DNA of 64,000 nt from Plutella xylostella (GCF_932276165.1 NC_063998.1:942501-1006500), one strand, 5' to 3'. Positions 44,914 through 57,792 are shown, numbered from the stretch's first letter. Notes: generated by a model not told the origin, from the letters alone. Numbers and translations are program-made.

Positions 44914-46205
44914 TTAGCATATTTAAGTCACATTGGTATCCCTCAAATTAAATACACACAGAATTATATCGATAAAATCCAGACATTTGTGTAATAGCAG
45001 CTCAGACATATTTACTCAAATCCGTTTTACCTAAGTTTTCATGAGTCAAGAACTCCGATGTAGCAACTAAACAATCAAAACTTGGTTGAATTCTTAAGTA
45101 ACAAGATTAGTCCTTTGGGACTTGTATTAAGTTTTCGACTAAATCAAACTTTCAACAAGGGTCTGATTGATGTATTTACCTGGAATTATTTCTGAAAATA
45201 GATCGAAAGATCTTTGTGCTGTATTAGCTTTTTACAGGCATTTAATAAATCTATTAAAAAGTTAAGTACAATGCTGTTTGAAAAATGAAGCGTAAACCTT
45301 ATGAATTTATGATTTGCTTCGTCGAATTTCTACTCTAGTTGACGGTAAGAGTATCAGGGATTTCAAGTATAATACTACTTTAAACTATCACTGGTTTTAT
45401 CCTAATAAATTCCGTGGACAGGAGACCTTAAATTCCTACTACCATTTAGGTACGTTTGTGAAAAAGCGATATTTTTCACATATTCTGTAGCCGGTGTTGT
45501 TCGGAAAACATTTAAATTCTTGTTAACCGGACTCCCTTTATAGCCAACGGCACAATAAGTTCCAATTTAACCGGTTAACTGCCCGTTAACCGGTTCAAAC
45601 CATTCGCGGTCTACGCTCTACCGTGTCTATTATATTATAGGTATAGTTTTACACTCTTACGCGCTATCGTATGTTTTATTGATGATCTTTATAAATATTT
45701 CTTTAAATTTTAAACCCTCCTATTATGATTTTTCCTCATGCACACATGTGTAAAAAAATGTTTTGATGAGTTTACTAACCAGTATATATACCTAGTTACT
45801 TTTTTAGTTTTTTATTTCTTTGGTTTTTTCTTGTATCAATTGCGTTTCTTACATTAAGTACGGGTCAGCTTTTTTTCCGGTTCAGAGCTGTTGCCTTTAT
45901 GAAAGGTAGTTTTCGAATTTCAAAGAAATATAACTATTTATAAGTTCTCATTATTTTTACTCAAGAAACAATTAATAACCGTCTTTCCGGTGCAGTGCAG
46001 TAAAATTCTCAGAACAATTATTTCCCGAAGACGTCGTTTTAAACATGTGTACTTATTCTGAAACTGCTCTTACTTCCATCCATAGTTTTCTTAGATCATT
46101 AATCTTATTTCATTTATAATCGATTCTAGTATTTTCAGTAGGTATATAAATAGCGATGAATTATCCTTTTCTAGTCTTAAACTCTAACCAAAAATCCAAG
46201 TAAAA
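44914..46205. other. non-coding, no feature seen
   Basis: Host-side sequence to the right of the Helitron. No supportable gene or repeat. Confidence 0.4.
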
Positions 46206-46584
46206 TAAGGGGCCGTCTCCACAAGCGATGAAATCGCGACGGTGCTATCTTACGCATTTTACTCTCAATGAAGGTGTCTCCACACGGCGATATTATCGCT
46301 GCGATGCGACGAGTGGTTGAGTATGGTGAAACCATACAATGATGTCGATTCTGAAGGCAGAAATTCTAAATTTAGAGCTGTCAAAACCTTAATTTCTTTT
46401 TTTAAAATTCGTCTCTATGATTGTTTCCGTAAATGACATTTTATGCTAGATTTTTTTTAGTTTGTCAGCGTTAAAATTAGAATATCTGCCTTCAGAATCG
46501 ACATCAATAACATACTAGTACTCGTTATTCTATGGCGAAACGTCAACTCGTCGCAATTCTGTGACCTGTGGAGATGGCCCCTAA
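46206..46584. mobile_element. MITE with TAAGGGGCCGTCTCCACA ends, carrying a nested MITE
   Basis: The left end TAAGGGGCCGTCTCCACAAG and the reverse complement of the right end TTAGGGGCCATCTCCACAGG are inverted repeats. The element is split by the MITE at 46,340-46,506. GTCTCCACA is repeated inside with GCGAT/ATCGC palindromes. Confidence 0.7.
46340..46506. mobile_element. 167-bp MITE with TGATGTCGATTCTGAAGGCA ends (nested)
   Basis: Same family as 11,671-11,833 but inverted relative to it; the two copies are similar along their length. It sits inside the MITE at 46,206-46,584 and is therefore younger than it. Confidence 0.8.
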
Positions 46585-46718
46585 GCCAACGCAAAAAATT
46601 CATGTACAAACGTCAAACTCTGTACATAAAAAGTTATCGTTTGTTTGCATGTTTCGCTTTGCCTTTTGGCGGATGTTTTGCACTATGGGTCGAGTTCAGC
46701 CGAGCCTGGAGGGTTAAT

Positions 46719-46940
46719 CTATACTGACGAAAAATGAACGAATGAGACATGTCGTGCGATTGGCACGTTTAATACAACTAGATAGAGCCGTAGATCGCGC
46801 AGCAGCTCTCTGAAACGTTGTTTTTCGTCATATAGAGTGACCCCCTTGCACTGCAGTAGAGTGGGTAGATTTAATATTTGTATGTGCTCACGTAAATTAA
46901 AACACGGCCGCAGGCTTCGTAGGATTAAACTATAACGCTT
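46719..46940 (-). pseudogene. possible LINE ORF2 C-terminal remnant
   Basis: The minus frame contains ILRSLRPCFNLREHIQILNL and P-x-LLQ. This faintly resembles the post-RT segment of CR1/Jockey LINEs (..LRP...CRE.F..LNILTLP.LY..). No RT motif is nearby, and the match is weak; it could be chance. Confidence 0.25.
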
Positions 46941-46949
46941 CTTGGACAA

Positions 46950-48050
46950 TTTGTGTGACTACCGCAGCTATTCGCAGTGTGTGTATCTGAATTTAGGACG
47001 ATTGGTGGACCTTAGTTTACTGTTTGGTGAAACATTCTTGCTATCTAGCTTTTCTACGCATCCCTTTTTCAGGATTTTCCATTGGATGGTAAATATTTAT
47101 GATACTTATATACACAATAAACAATAAAGGAATTCTAAGGAGTTCATTATGTTGTTCAATAAAGATATATTTTTTCTTATGCAGAATAAGATATTTACAA
47201 GACAAATATTTCACGATGACAACTGAACAAGATGATGACAATGGTGATGACTAGAACTGAACTGCAGAAAATTAATGACAAAAAAAGAAAATCAAAAACT
47301 GCAAACGACTGCACTTTCATTACTATTTTTGCCTTTCATTCTCCAAGTACACTTTTTATTATGACACAAATCCCCAACTCACTGCTAACATACATATTCA
47401 ACGACACTCACCATTCCAAACATAAAAGACGGCGGAACCGGAAGTAAAAATTTAAATTTCAAACTAAACATGGCGTCATCTGAGTGACGACGCTCAAACG
47501 CATATGCATGGCGGTATCAGGGCAGCGGTGTAAAGAAGACATGGCATAATGCACCCACTGAGAATTTAATTACTGTCACATATTATTATATTATAACACA
47601 CGGCGGCATATATAAGCTTTACCTTTTTTTACTCTAATAGCATTAAACATTTCAATGTTATTAAATCGATTTCTGCTTTGCTATGCACTATACTATCAAA
47701 ATAAGCCAGCAATAGATTGAATGACATTTTTTAAATATTTAGTGAAAGTCGCGCAAACTGCATACTCAGATACAATAATAAAACTTAATGTTTTAGAAAA
47801 ACGTATGTCAATACCAATAAATATGAAGGAAACTAATTTTGACAATCCTTTTTACCTTCTTTGCAAAAAATACACATTTCAGTATGCCACTTCTCCTCTA
47901 AACCCGAAGGTAATTTTGAAATAGCCCGGGGGCATATTTTGTTGTCGCGACGCAGCCTTCAACTGCACCTTGCCAAACGATAACTGCGCGATATGTGTAA
48001 AATTTACACAGTAATAGTGCAATAATTTTCGTGTAATAGCTGGAATTGCC
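46950..48050. other. non-coding, no feature seen
   Basis: No supportable gene or repeat. Confidence 0.4.
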
Positions 48051-48470
48051 CCCCACGTAGGTATGCCTGTGTAGATAAGCTGGCCCCCAAGTCTGCTAAG
48101 GAATGGCCGCACAGTTGTGTGTCGGCAGCATGGGTTTTGCACTGTAGGTGTTCATTATCTGCGTTTTAGGAAATATTTATTGCATTTTTTTTAAAGAACT
48201 AACGTTAATAAACAGTAATAAGTGTTAGTGTTTCATATTGCACTACTGGGACTCACTCACCAAGAGAAAACGGATACCTAAAGTCGGAAAACCATTCAGA
48301 CGACACAGCATTGAGCCCCCATTCCTTAGCAGACTTGAGGCCCTGAGCGTTTACTTATGAAGCCGTTACGGGTAAGCTTGGCTCTTACTGCGGTTGGTAA
48401 TAATAATAATTATAGTCTAAGGAGGATTTTCGAGAGTGCACTCGGCCGATGAAGCCGAAATAAACCTAGT
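48051..48470. repeat. unclassified repeat with 19-bp inverted pair
   Basis: CAAGTCTGCTAAGGAATGG at 48,088-48,106 recurs as an exact reverse complement at 48,319-48,337. The right part (AGACGACACAGCATTGAGCC ... GCACTCGGCCGATGAAGCCG) looks like dispersed lepidopteran repeat sequence. Element type unknown. Confidence 0.4.
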
Positions 48471-49055
48471 GCTAGTTTTCAACCAAGTTTAATTTTGAAG
48501 TCTTTAATGAAACTTATGATTTTGAAAATAGGTTTTGTGCTTTTACTTTGATGGTGCGCTTTGGAATATATTTTTTATCTTCGAGCTAAAAATGTCGAAT
48601 ACCTAATATGTTTGTCTTTCTAACGACTCACAAGTGACATTTTATAAGTAGAATTGCATCATATTTCAACTATTTATTTTGCACTAAGCACTTAGTATGT
48701 ACGGTAGGTACTTTTGATTACTTTTATTTGCTCATTTTCAGTTGGTTCTAGAAACTTCATAAGCTATCCTCAGAGAACACTCCATTCACTCAAATTTCAA
48801 TTTTACGCGTCAACTTTCTTGAATTCCGACCAAACTGAGTCAGTGTGTGCTCTGCCTTAGGGCCTTTTCATTTTGTCAATTGAAGAACGTTTTGAAAGCG
48901 TCTTTATGTATATTTTTTTCTGTAGTTAGGTACCTAACTCATCTTTTCAGCATCGTAAAACGTTAACAGTTAAAAAGTTAACAAATGTATGTATATCTAT
49001 CTAATATTCGATAATCACACGTCTACAGAGCGATCCAATTAAATTTATAGTGATG
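48471..49055. other. non-coding, no feature seen
   Basis: No supportable feature. Confidence 0.4.
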
Positions 49056-49160
49056 ATTACAGAGTCCTGGTGGCTTAAAAATTATACGATCTGATCCTCT
49101 CAATCGCGAGACCTTAGACCCGAAGGAGACGTGCATAAAGGTTCCATCCGAGAGAGCCAA
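49056..49160. repeat. possible SINE family C tail fragment
   Basis: GTGCATAAAGGTTCCATCCG AGAGAG resembles the family-C tail seen, in reverse, at 57,885-57,920. It is short and diverged. Confidence 0.3.
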
Positions 49161-50160
49161 GAGCAAAAAGACATACAAAATATAAATACATGACGAAGTG
49201 CTACGAAATTTCGTAGCCCGTAGCTCTCTCGTAGCATAAAGCCTCGTAGCATATCAAGGCTAACTAGCGCCACGAGTAAAAAATAAATTATTATTTAAAA
49301 AAAATATTATTTAAATCACTTGACAATCGCTAGTGTGATGAAGCCCCTAGCGCCGGCAGTATGAATTATTATATTCATGCAGAATATGAAGTCGCCTCGC
49401 ATGCCACGACTTACGTTTGTACTAATAAATATTAATTTTTATAATAACATTCGTGGTGGAATAATTTGAATAAGCTCAAAGAGTTATGCTGGGACTCGGC
49501 TAGAAGTGTTTTTAAACTAAACTTTTTCCTATTTAGATTTACGAAACCAAGAATTAATGCATAATGTAAGATTTTCCTTCCTCAAAATTCGTGTTGTATG
49601 CTTATAGCATTAAGTTCACCTTTTGTACACTTGTATTTAATATTTGTGAAATAAAGAAAAGAATAACTCTCGATAACGGGGCTTTTGTGAAATGGTGGTA
49701 CAGTAATAATTGTAAAATCCTATGTCAAAATAAACCATATTTAAAAAGAATACACTTCACCGTTTAAAACATTTAATTTGGAATTTGATGATAATATTTA
49801 CGTTTTTATTTGGTAATTCATAGCTCACAAGTGTAATAAATAGACTAGACATGTGACATATTTAGCACTCTTTCAACGCGTCATGTACCTGTGCGTCAAT
49901 CAATCTATCAGTGAGTTTATCGAACTCATCAATCCGCGCGTTCAACGTTGAATTTCAAAGTTTATTTCGGCTGGGCTGAAACCTAAACCTTGTAATTAGG
50001 ATTCCAAAAGTCTAGAAAACTTTTCCGTCGGGAATGTTGAATGGATCTAATAATTTAATTAGAAAATAATTGGTTTTTATACTAAATTTAAGAAAGCATT
50101 GCGTATTTTTAAAAGAAATCAAACTATAATATTATTGCGTTTTAGTTACGGATTGTTATA
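49161..50160. other. non-coding, no feature seen
   Basis: It includes a short patch rich in GTAGC/GCTAC words near 49,195-49,255. Otherwise nothing. Confidence 0.35.
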
Positions 50161-50163
50161 ATC

Positions 50164-50350
50164 TAAGGCGCTCCGCTCACTGCAACCGGCTGCTTTCCTA
50201 TGTTTTCTTGGTATATGCAGTTGCAGGCCTAGTTCGACACTCACAGAATAAGGTGAGGCGGCGTCTCGTCGCGGTGCTGGCCAGGTGCTGACGGCGCCAG
50301 AACGCAAAATTGTAGCGGAACATTAGGTAGGCATAATTCACTGCGCCTGA
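50164..50350. mobile_element. MITE fragment, TAAGGCGCTCCGCTCACTGCA end
   Basis: The left 20 bp equal the end of the MITE at 4,093. The following GC-rich part shares GTGACGCC-type sequence with it, but I cannot find the right end. Overlapping open frames to 50,668 on both strands are not convincing genes. Confidence 0.45.
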
Positions 50351-51439
50351 AAGCCGGCTACCGTGACGCCGCCTCGATTTGAACTAAGTTCTAAGTTACT
50401 TTGTTCAGAGTACAATACCATAAAAAAATTACACGCCCACGCTATGCTGTATGCCGTAGCCAGAGACCAAACCGTCACTCGTGGTCGGTATATTTTTGCG
50501 GCGTTCCTGTCAGTCCGTATATCAGTCAATGGTTTGCTGAGAGCAAATGTATGGCTGCGACTCCGTACTGCAGAACGAATGGTGCCGGTTGTCGGGGCGG
50601 TTTATGTCATATGCGGTGATTGTATGCGTAGGTTTACTGTCTATAATTTTGTAAATATCGATAGATAGAATAATATACATATTTAAATATATTAGTACGT
50701 AAAAAAATTGAAAAAATATTACCTAAACTTTGATTTTTTAACAAAATGTGAAATATTTCTCGGCTAGTAGCACAAAACTTCAACTAGCAACTCGTGTTTA
50801 ACCTTAATAATTCTAATAAACATTCCAACATCATATTTTACATGTTTAACATTTTGTTATTCCATTCATAACATAATGCAGCAGCTAGAAGCATTTATTT
50901 CTGCAAGTAAAAACCGCAATTCTCTGAGCGACATGAAAATTTCAGGCCACTTTCAGTTTCCTACACGTAGCGCCATCTATTGCGTACAATCGGAACAAAC
51001 ACTGAAGCCCGTCAGGCTATATTGCTGGTTGTGTAGGTGCGTATATCGCGCTACTTTAGAAAGATGGCCTCAGTAGCAGTTTTTTAACGCCTTTGTTTCG
51101 AGGCTTTATCATTGATTGGTGGAGTTATTTGGTGGATATTACGCCATTAGTTAGATAGCGTGCTAGTAGATAGTTGTTTGGCTTTCTGCCAGTTATTTTC
51201 TTCTTAAAGTCGTAATTTATGCGATTAATTCCCGAAGGAGAATGAATCAAACAAAATACTTGTAGTAGTGTCATAAGTAGGAGAGGACATGACAGTCATG
51301 GCGAGTGTAACGAGCTCTTTTACACCTTATACCTGTATAATATATTATACGCCCACCTAGACGGAATTTTCCAAGACTTAATTTTTTGATAAAATAGCAG
51401 GTTACTTATTCAGGGCTAATATTTACTGCCCATACTTTT
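50351..51439. other. non-coding, partly GC-rich, unassigned
   Basis: Frames of 60-100 codons at 50,338-50,668 and 50,876-51,076 carry no recognisable domain. Unassigned. Confidence 0.35.
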
Positions 51440-51572
51440 TATTTCATTTTTATTTTATATGTGTGAAAACTTTGAATTGGCTATTATTATATTATTATTA
51501 ATCGAAATTTCTTATGTATAATATTTAGCTGTAAGTTTTCCTATGAATAAATAAATAAATAAAAAAAATAAA
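51440..51572 (+). mobile_element. probable LINE 3' UTR end
   Basis: AT-rich sequence ends in GTAAGTTTTCCTATGAATAA ATAAATAAATA and A-rich repeats, like the 3' ends of lepidopteran LINEs. No coding part is retained. Confidence 0.4.
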
Positions 51573-51758
51573 AATTCACCCTCATTCAGTGTACAGAGTT
51601 CCTCATTCTATGTTACAATTTATTAACATACATTCTAACTGCCTATTAACCTACGTCGTAGGCGTAGAAGGTAAATGTATTATGTGGAACTTCTCAGCGT
51701 GTGGATTAGCCAGTAAGATGTGTTGTCAGTAGCTGACTGCTCAGTACACAACGGACGT

Positions 51759-51960
51759 ATACAGGGTGTTGCAAAAAGGGTATACTAAGCCGAAACCTAC
51801 ATGTGCAGCATGGTATATCTAAGCCTGAAACTAAAATCAGAATTTGAAAATTCGCGAAAAAAAATAATAATTTTCCATAGAAACTTTGTTGGTCACGTGA
51901 CTTTTTACTATGGGAAAAAATTTTTTTTTTTCGCCAATTTCCAAATTCTGATTTTAGTAC
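51759..51960. mobile_element. fold-back element, ACAGGGTGTTGCAAAAAGGG family, right end lost
   Basis: The left end is well preserved (TATACAGGGTGTTGCAAAAA, ACTAAGCCGAAACCTACATG). The inner inverted block (CTAAAATCAGAATTTG ... CAAATTCTGATTTTAG) closes, but the outer right end is missing. The frames across it are shadows. Confidence 0.7.
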
Positions 51961-52776
51961 AGTTGATATGCCACCCGGAGAGACTCTTTTAATGCACATA
52001 AATGCTATTTAACTAGTGAAGCGGTATTTTCTATTAAGCTCATACTTACGCATCCGTTCTGCTGTTATGAGATACTTACTCGTCCGAGTTTCTCCTGTGC
52101 CTTATTAAACCCGCAGTGAAGAAAATTAGCAGATTCTTTAGGTTTTAATAGTTTTTCCGATATTGAAACTTGTTTATGTAATAGTTTTATGTAAGAAAGA
52201 CTAGATTAAACTATTTTATTTAAACGTTTTTAGAATTAAAAGGCTTTATAAATGTATATTTTATAGAGGCTCACTACTATAAATAACTTAAAAGGCAGAG
52301 GAAGTATGTAAATTTAATAGAGAGCAATATCAGATTACAATAATAATGTAACGCTGTTGGGATTCGAACCCAAGATTCGTTGCCGTAGTTTGTCTGATAC
52401 TTAGTCGTCCAATCTGTATAAATATTTTTGAATATACCTATAGGTTTGATGGATGAACAGCTTAAATAAAACAAAATGCTTTACAAAAAATTACATCGTT
52501 TAATTCATACAAAAAACCTTGTGAAAATACTTTTTACAATGTTACACAATAATAATCAGACATAAGTGTTCATATTTAATGACGCTAAATTAACTCTATA
52601 ATGAATGGTGCACAAAAGAAATGCTATTACTACTTAGAAAATACCCATTAATTATATAGTACAACACATATTATTATTATTATTATGGTGAGTAGTATCA
52701 ACACTATTGTTTAAACATGTACGTATGTATTAATTTTAAGTGCTCCAAGTATTATTACCATATATTGTATACTCCA
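51961..52776. other. non-coding, 3' flank of the LRR gene
   Basis: Near 52,358-52,410 a minus-strand GGGTTCGAATCCCA motif resembles a tRNA B-box, probably a SINE scrap. Nothing else is seen. Confidence 0.35.
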
Positions 52777-52777
52777 A

Positions 52778-52783
52778 TTTATT
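52778..52783 (-). terminator. candidate polyadenylation signal AATAAA of the LRR gene
   Basis: On the minus strand AATAAA lies about 70 bp after the stop codon of the LRR gene, a plausible distance. It is unproven because AATAAA is frequent in this AT-rich DNA. Confidence 0.35.
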
Positions 52784-52852
52784 TTAAGCTGAATCTTAGC
52801 TAACCTTACACTTTAATGACTAGACGAAAATTTTATATGCGTAGAAAGATGC

Positions 52853-54695
52853 TTACGTCAAAAACAAATACAACCAGACACTCCATAAAACAGTCACTTG
52901 GAATTGAAACGGCGTAAGTGAAATCGCTACGTTTGTCTGATCTTCGAATCTGTATGTTTTCATTTCATTCTGAATGGGAATTATAGGGTCGACCATGAAA
53001 GGCGGTAGTTCTGTGGTCTTTATCTCCTTTTTGGGGCACGGCAGAGTATTGGGGGCGATCTTCAAAACATTCCTTTTAACGCCTCTCTTAGCGGTCTCCT
53101 GATTGATATCGTTGTTGTCTGTAATAACATCTTTGACTTCTTCGAGCGATTTCTTTACTGTGACGTTGTTTTTAGCGTTCTGAGTCTCGATGGTGATTCC
53201 GGCGTGCAGTATTTCCTGATTGTAGTCCTTAGTGTTGATGCTATCGTCGGGTAGTTTGTTGTAGGCCGCGCTGACGACCGGGGGGTCCATTTGGCAGGTG
53301 ACGCTCCCGAGCGAGTCCCGGGTATTCTGGCTCTTGGTCTCGTTGTGCAGCAAATGGAACCATTTCAGTTGGCAGTCGCACACGAAGTTGTTTTCTGCAA
53401 AAAAGAACAACCGGTTAAAACAAACGCGAAGTAGGCCAGATGAAATAATTACGGAATCCCTCGACATTTGAGTTTCCGCTTTCCTTATCACCTAAGCGTT
53501 CCCGGCGGTGGTATCAAAGAACAAGTTAGTTCCTAAGCATATTAAAGCAAATACGAGCATCTCTATTTCAACTCGTTTAATATTCAACGTGTGTTTTAAG
53601 TTTGTTGCGGAGGCGCGAGGATATCAAATATTTATTACCTTCGAGGAGTAGATTGCTGTTCTGAGGTTTGAGGTTGTCGAATATGGGCTTGATATTGTCG
53701 AAGGTGAAAGCGTAGAGTTTGTTGGAGCGCAGGTCGAGGGAAGAGAGGCCGCGGACCCCCTCGAACAGTCCCGTGGGGAGCCGAGCGAGGTCATTGTCCT
53801 CTAGAGACAACTTGCGCAGCTGAGACAAGCCGTCGAAGGCGCGTTCAGAAACAAACTTCAAGTCATTCTTCCCCAACAACAGCTCCTGCAGGTTCCACAG
53901 CTCCGCGAAAGTAAACTCCGTCAAGTTACAAATGCGGTTTCGCCGCAGATCCAATTTCCGCAAGTTTGCCAATCCGTCAAACGTGTGCCGGTTCAAATTG
54001 AATATGTTATTTTTGTTCAAATCCAACTCCAATAGGTTGAACGTGTGCAGGAACGTGCCGTCTCTTATGGTTGAAATGTTGTTTTTTGTGAGCACGAGCT
54101 TCTGTAGTTTCGGCAGGTCGAAGAACGCGTTGGTTTCAATTTCAATAATCATGTTGTCCTCCAAGCTGATCATTGTGACATTAGGTAGATGTGCGAAGGC
54201 GAACTGTTGTAGATTCTCGATTTGGTTTTGCGTGAGAATGGCCTCGCGTAGGTTAGTGAGATTGGCGAGGGCGTAGGGCGCGACGTCGACAATGTTTCCG
54301 TATTTGATGTTGACTGAGCGCAGTTTTTGTGAGTACTGCAGCGCTCTGTTGGGCACGTATCCGAGCGCGCCGTCCACACGCACGTTGAAAGATAAACTCT
54401 GCAGATTGGGCTGCGATGCGAAGCTCTGCCAGATGACGTCATCGCGGGGGATGCCCCCGTTGAACACCCAGCACTCGGCTTTTGTAGCATTCCTGAGCTC
54501 CCTCGTGTTCTCACAGTAGCAATGCACCTTCGAGTCTCGGTCGGTTATGTCGCAGATATTCTTCTGGAAACCTCCCGTTTTCTCCTTCGTTCGCCTCTTC
54601 GGGTTGTCTTTAGCCAGAACGTTGATTTGCATCTCGGTGACGAGTGCGAGTGAGACGACTATATAAATGACGCCGGCGATTCTTGGACGCTCCAT
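52853..54695 (-). CDS. connectin-like GPI-anchored leucine-rich-repeat cell-surface protein
   Basis: Two coding exons, 54,695-53,639 and 53,394-52,853, join across a 244-bp intron with a GT donor (G|GTAATA) and a TTCTTTTTTGCAG acceptor, giving 532 residues. The frame is confirmed because the split codon leads straight from the last LRR into the C-terminal cap. Residues 1-28 are a signal peptide. Residues about 48-76 are a Cys-rich cap (CDITDRDSKVHCYCEN, AECWVFN). About 95-350 hold around ten LRRs, for example LLELDLNKNNIFNLNRHTF. From 353 an LRR C-terminal cap begins (NNFVCDCQLKW, later VTCQM). The last 20 or so residues are hydrophobic and end the protein, as in a GPI-anchor signal. Domain order resembles insect connectin, a homophilic adhesion protein of muscle and motor neurons; the name is from memory of the family. 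The start ATG lies 12 nt inside its exon, so at least one upstream 5' UTR exon exists. Confidence 0.85.
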
Positions 54696-54709
54696 TTTTC
54701 GATTAATCT
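54696..54709 (-). other. 3' splice site and 5' UTR end of the LRR gene
   Basis: On the minus strand TCTCTTGTTGCAG precedes ATTAATCGAAAA-ATG. The pyrimidine run and CAG make a good acceptor, with the exon starting at 54,707. It implies an untranslated exon at higher coordinates that I cannot place. Confidence 0.6.
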
Positions 54710-57700
54710 GCAACAAGAGAAAATTGTTCCGTAAATAAACAAAGCAATTAGGTTCACGTCAATCAATGTTAAATTTTGCGAAAGTTACACAGAATGGGTA
54801 TTGCAATTTTCTAATGGACTTTTAATGCTATCTATTGTTTTTAAAATTAATAAATCAGTTTACTTAATAATTAATAAAAATACAACGAGGGTTTCTTTTA
54901 TTATACAATCGATTTTTGTAACAATGTAGTTTTCACTCGGTTATAATATCAAATTTTAAAAAAATATTATTTCTATCTGTATCAGTTGGTTTAAAATAAG
55001 TGTGACATAAGATTCCTAATAAATTTTGTAGCATTTTTTGTTATCTTTACAAACTGACAGTAACTAAATGCCTGTGAATGGTATTAAAAATGTAGCTTTT
55101 ATTTGGTAAGTCTAAATTTAGTTTAAATCCACAGCCGTAATGAAATAGTCAGATGCAAGTACATACGGCTGCAAAAATATATGTGACTCTAGATTCTGGT
55201 AATAAATCCAAGTGGTATCTTGAGAGAGCTATCCGTTTAGTTTTTTATCGCATTTCTTGGCTCGGCTAAAACACTGGAGAGTGTTTGAATCTTAGTCTAG
55301 TCTTAGTTTTATAAGATAATTTAACGTTTTGCAGCGTTTTTGTCTTAGTTGGATAACCGTTAGAGACGTTCAAACTGTTATGCAATTTTATCTCCAGTTA
55401 ATGTTGTAAGTAGTCTAAAATTTTATCTACGGGAAAAGCATTTTACTTCGTGATTTTGATTGCACTGAAAACATTATTAATAAGCAAAGCAGTCACACTC
55501 AGTGCTGTCCGTAATACTTAGTCCATCGCAGTACAGAGGCTGGAGGGTTTTTGCCATATTCACATGAAGATATCGTTCACACAATATTTGTTTAAAATTA
55601 TCATAATTTCACACCGTCATATTTGATTCAAATATTATATTTTACAAATCAATACAAAATAACAGCCGGAATCTAGGTACTAATTTACGTTAAAATTAGA
55701 ACAATCAGACAATTGTATTTGCACGCATAAAATATGAACCGCCGGTCCAGATTGATATCGACAAACACTTCGGCGCGGCGCGCATACGAATAACGTGATT
55801 CTGTAATGTGTGTTTTGTATATTTGTTCAACTGTTTAAGTAGTGGAAATGGCGATTTTCATTTGATTTGTCGACAAATAAAATGTAAAAGCCATAGAATC
55901 AAGGCAAACACTATAATAAAGTTTATTAGGGCAATAATAAAAATATTCGTTGTATTTTATTTCCGTCTTGTTCATAATTTAAGGATAGTGGAAGTAAATA
56001 ATAAGAATCACAAAAATATCTGCCATATTCTACCTCTTACAAAGATACTCTGGTTCTACCTTTTCATAACTTATAAATATTGCGATAATTGTGTTTTAGC
56101 GTCAAGCTTAAACTTTTTAACAAAAACAAGATAACACCAAAATTCAGTCCGACATAAAGACATCATATTAGGACTCCAGACAAAAGACGATAAAAGTTTT
56201 TGTAAGTTCCGGACAGACTCTAGAGTGTACGACTTAAGTTTCCACTTTCCTTATCTGTCCTCTAGAGAACATTTAACGTCAGATATTTTTACTCACAGCT
56301 AAGATACGATTCATCATCATCATTCATTTCATTTATCTAGTGACACTGTTAAACGTTTCAGAACTTCAGAAGTTCAACAATAAAATGCATAAAAATCGCA
56401 GCGGATTTAAATGATGAATGACAATTTGAAAAGTTTCCTATTTATTATTATGGATTTTATAGAGAATACTAATAGAGTAATGGAATTTAAAATCAATATT
56501 TCGTCATATACTAGGTACTTTAATGTACCTACAATGTAATTCCCGAAGGGGTAGTCAGAGGTGACTCGCAAGGGAGTCACTCGCTTTTCGCTGTACATTT
56601 GTATTCATGGGATAAGTCGTGGGCCGGATTGCCGTTTTTGAAATTGAAATACATATCGCACGTTAAATTTAACGATATTAAAAATTTAACAAAGGTAACT
56701 TTATAAAAATAAATATCTAAGTCATATTCAGTGATCATTTCACAAAATACCTAGTTGCAAATTTTGGCAAAAAGGGAAACCTACTCAAAACTTTAACTAA
56801 ACAAGAAAAGAGGCCAGCACCTTGAGACAATAGAATCTTGAACAAAAGAAACAAAAACCCTTCGGTCACGTCCGACTTATCTTCATCTCTATCTCTTGGG
56901 GGTATTTAGAGTGAGACGGCAACAGTTCACGCACTTCTTCCGATGTAATTTCAGATATGAGCCGCTTGATCGATGTCCCACTTGTTGTCACGGGGTGTCC
57001 ATTTTGTTTTGTTTATTGCGACAAAATGGCGACAAATTGCTGCGCCATATATTTCAGTTGCACCCGACATGATGTATTTGTCCGTTGATTTATGCCCAAT
57101 TCATTTGGCCGCTGTTGTTTTGCGACAAAAAATATAAAGTTCGGATTTATTTACTGTCATTTTGAATTTTCGAAGCGATTACCGTTCAATCTTCGGTCGT
57201 GCATTTTTATGGTGATCAAATTGATTTGTGGATCATAAAATGTTAACTAGCTGCCATTGCTTTGGATTTTATTCTTTTTATGCTAATAAAATTTATACTA
57301 TCAATTTTATAAGCTAATTCAAATAAAAGCATAATATTGTACTTAATATGTAAAAGGTCATAGTATAATTAAAATGACATAAATATTCGTTATTCAGAGC
57401 GATGGAACACCTGAAAATCCATAAAGATACCGAATAGAAGATTTTATCAACAAAAAGGGTTTCCCGTTATAATTCATTAAGCAAAAATGATAACACTGTG
57501 GCAGCAATAAAGTGTATTATCGGTCGCTACGTGACAATAATACGTTACTAACTCATTGGACCCGACCGAATTTCCACAGTACAGGAGAATGGGATAGATT
57601 TTACTTCTATAATATACAACTTTGTGATTATTTTAATACATTGCCATAAAATATAGACACAAATTCAACAGATTTTTAAGCGCCGTAAAATACCTAATAA

Positions 57701-57752
57701 AAAACTTTAGCTAAACCTACATAGAACTGCTTGAAACTGATATCCTTTGGGA
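54710..57752. other. 3 kb non-coding, probably the LRR gene's 5' intron or upstream region
   Basis: No coding exon is recognisable; the frame at 55,808-56,134 is AT-rich and motif-free. A CCCGAAGGGGTAGTCAGAGG repeat block lies at 56,541-56,560, as at 11.6 kb. A 5' UTR exon or promoter may be here but shows no signal I can defend. Confidence 0.4.
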
Positions 57753-57792
57753 TAGCGGTCAGGGTCACTAACCACTACACCATTCGGTAGTC
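57753..57792 (-). mobile_element. SINE A/B head fragment
   Basis: In the minus direction it contains CCGAATGGTGTAGTGGTTAG TGACC, the start of the shared A/B head. The B-box, body and tail are missing. Confidence 0.6.

Noticed and set aside
53932..54514. 114-codon frames on both strands inside the LRR exon
   Set aside because: They are shadows of the LRR coding frame.
55808..56134. 108-codon frame as an upstream exon of the LRR gene
   Set aside because: It is on the opposite strand to the gene and has AT-rich, motif-free translation.
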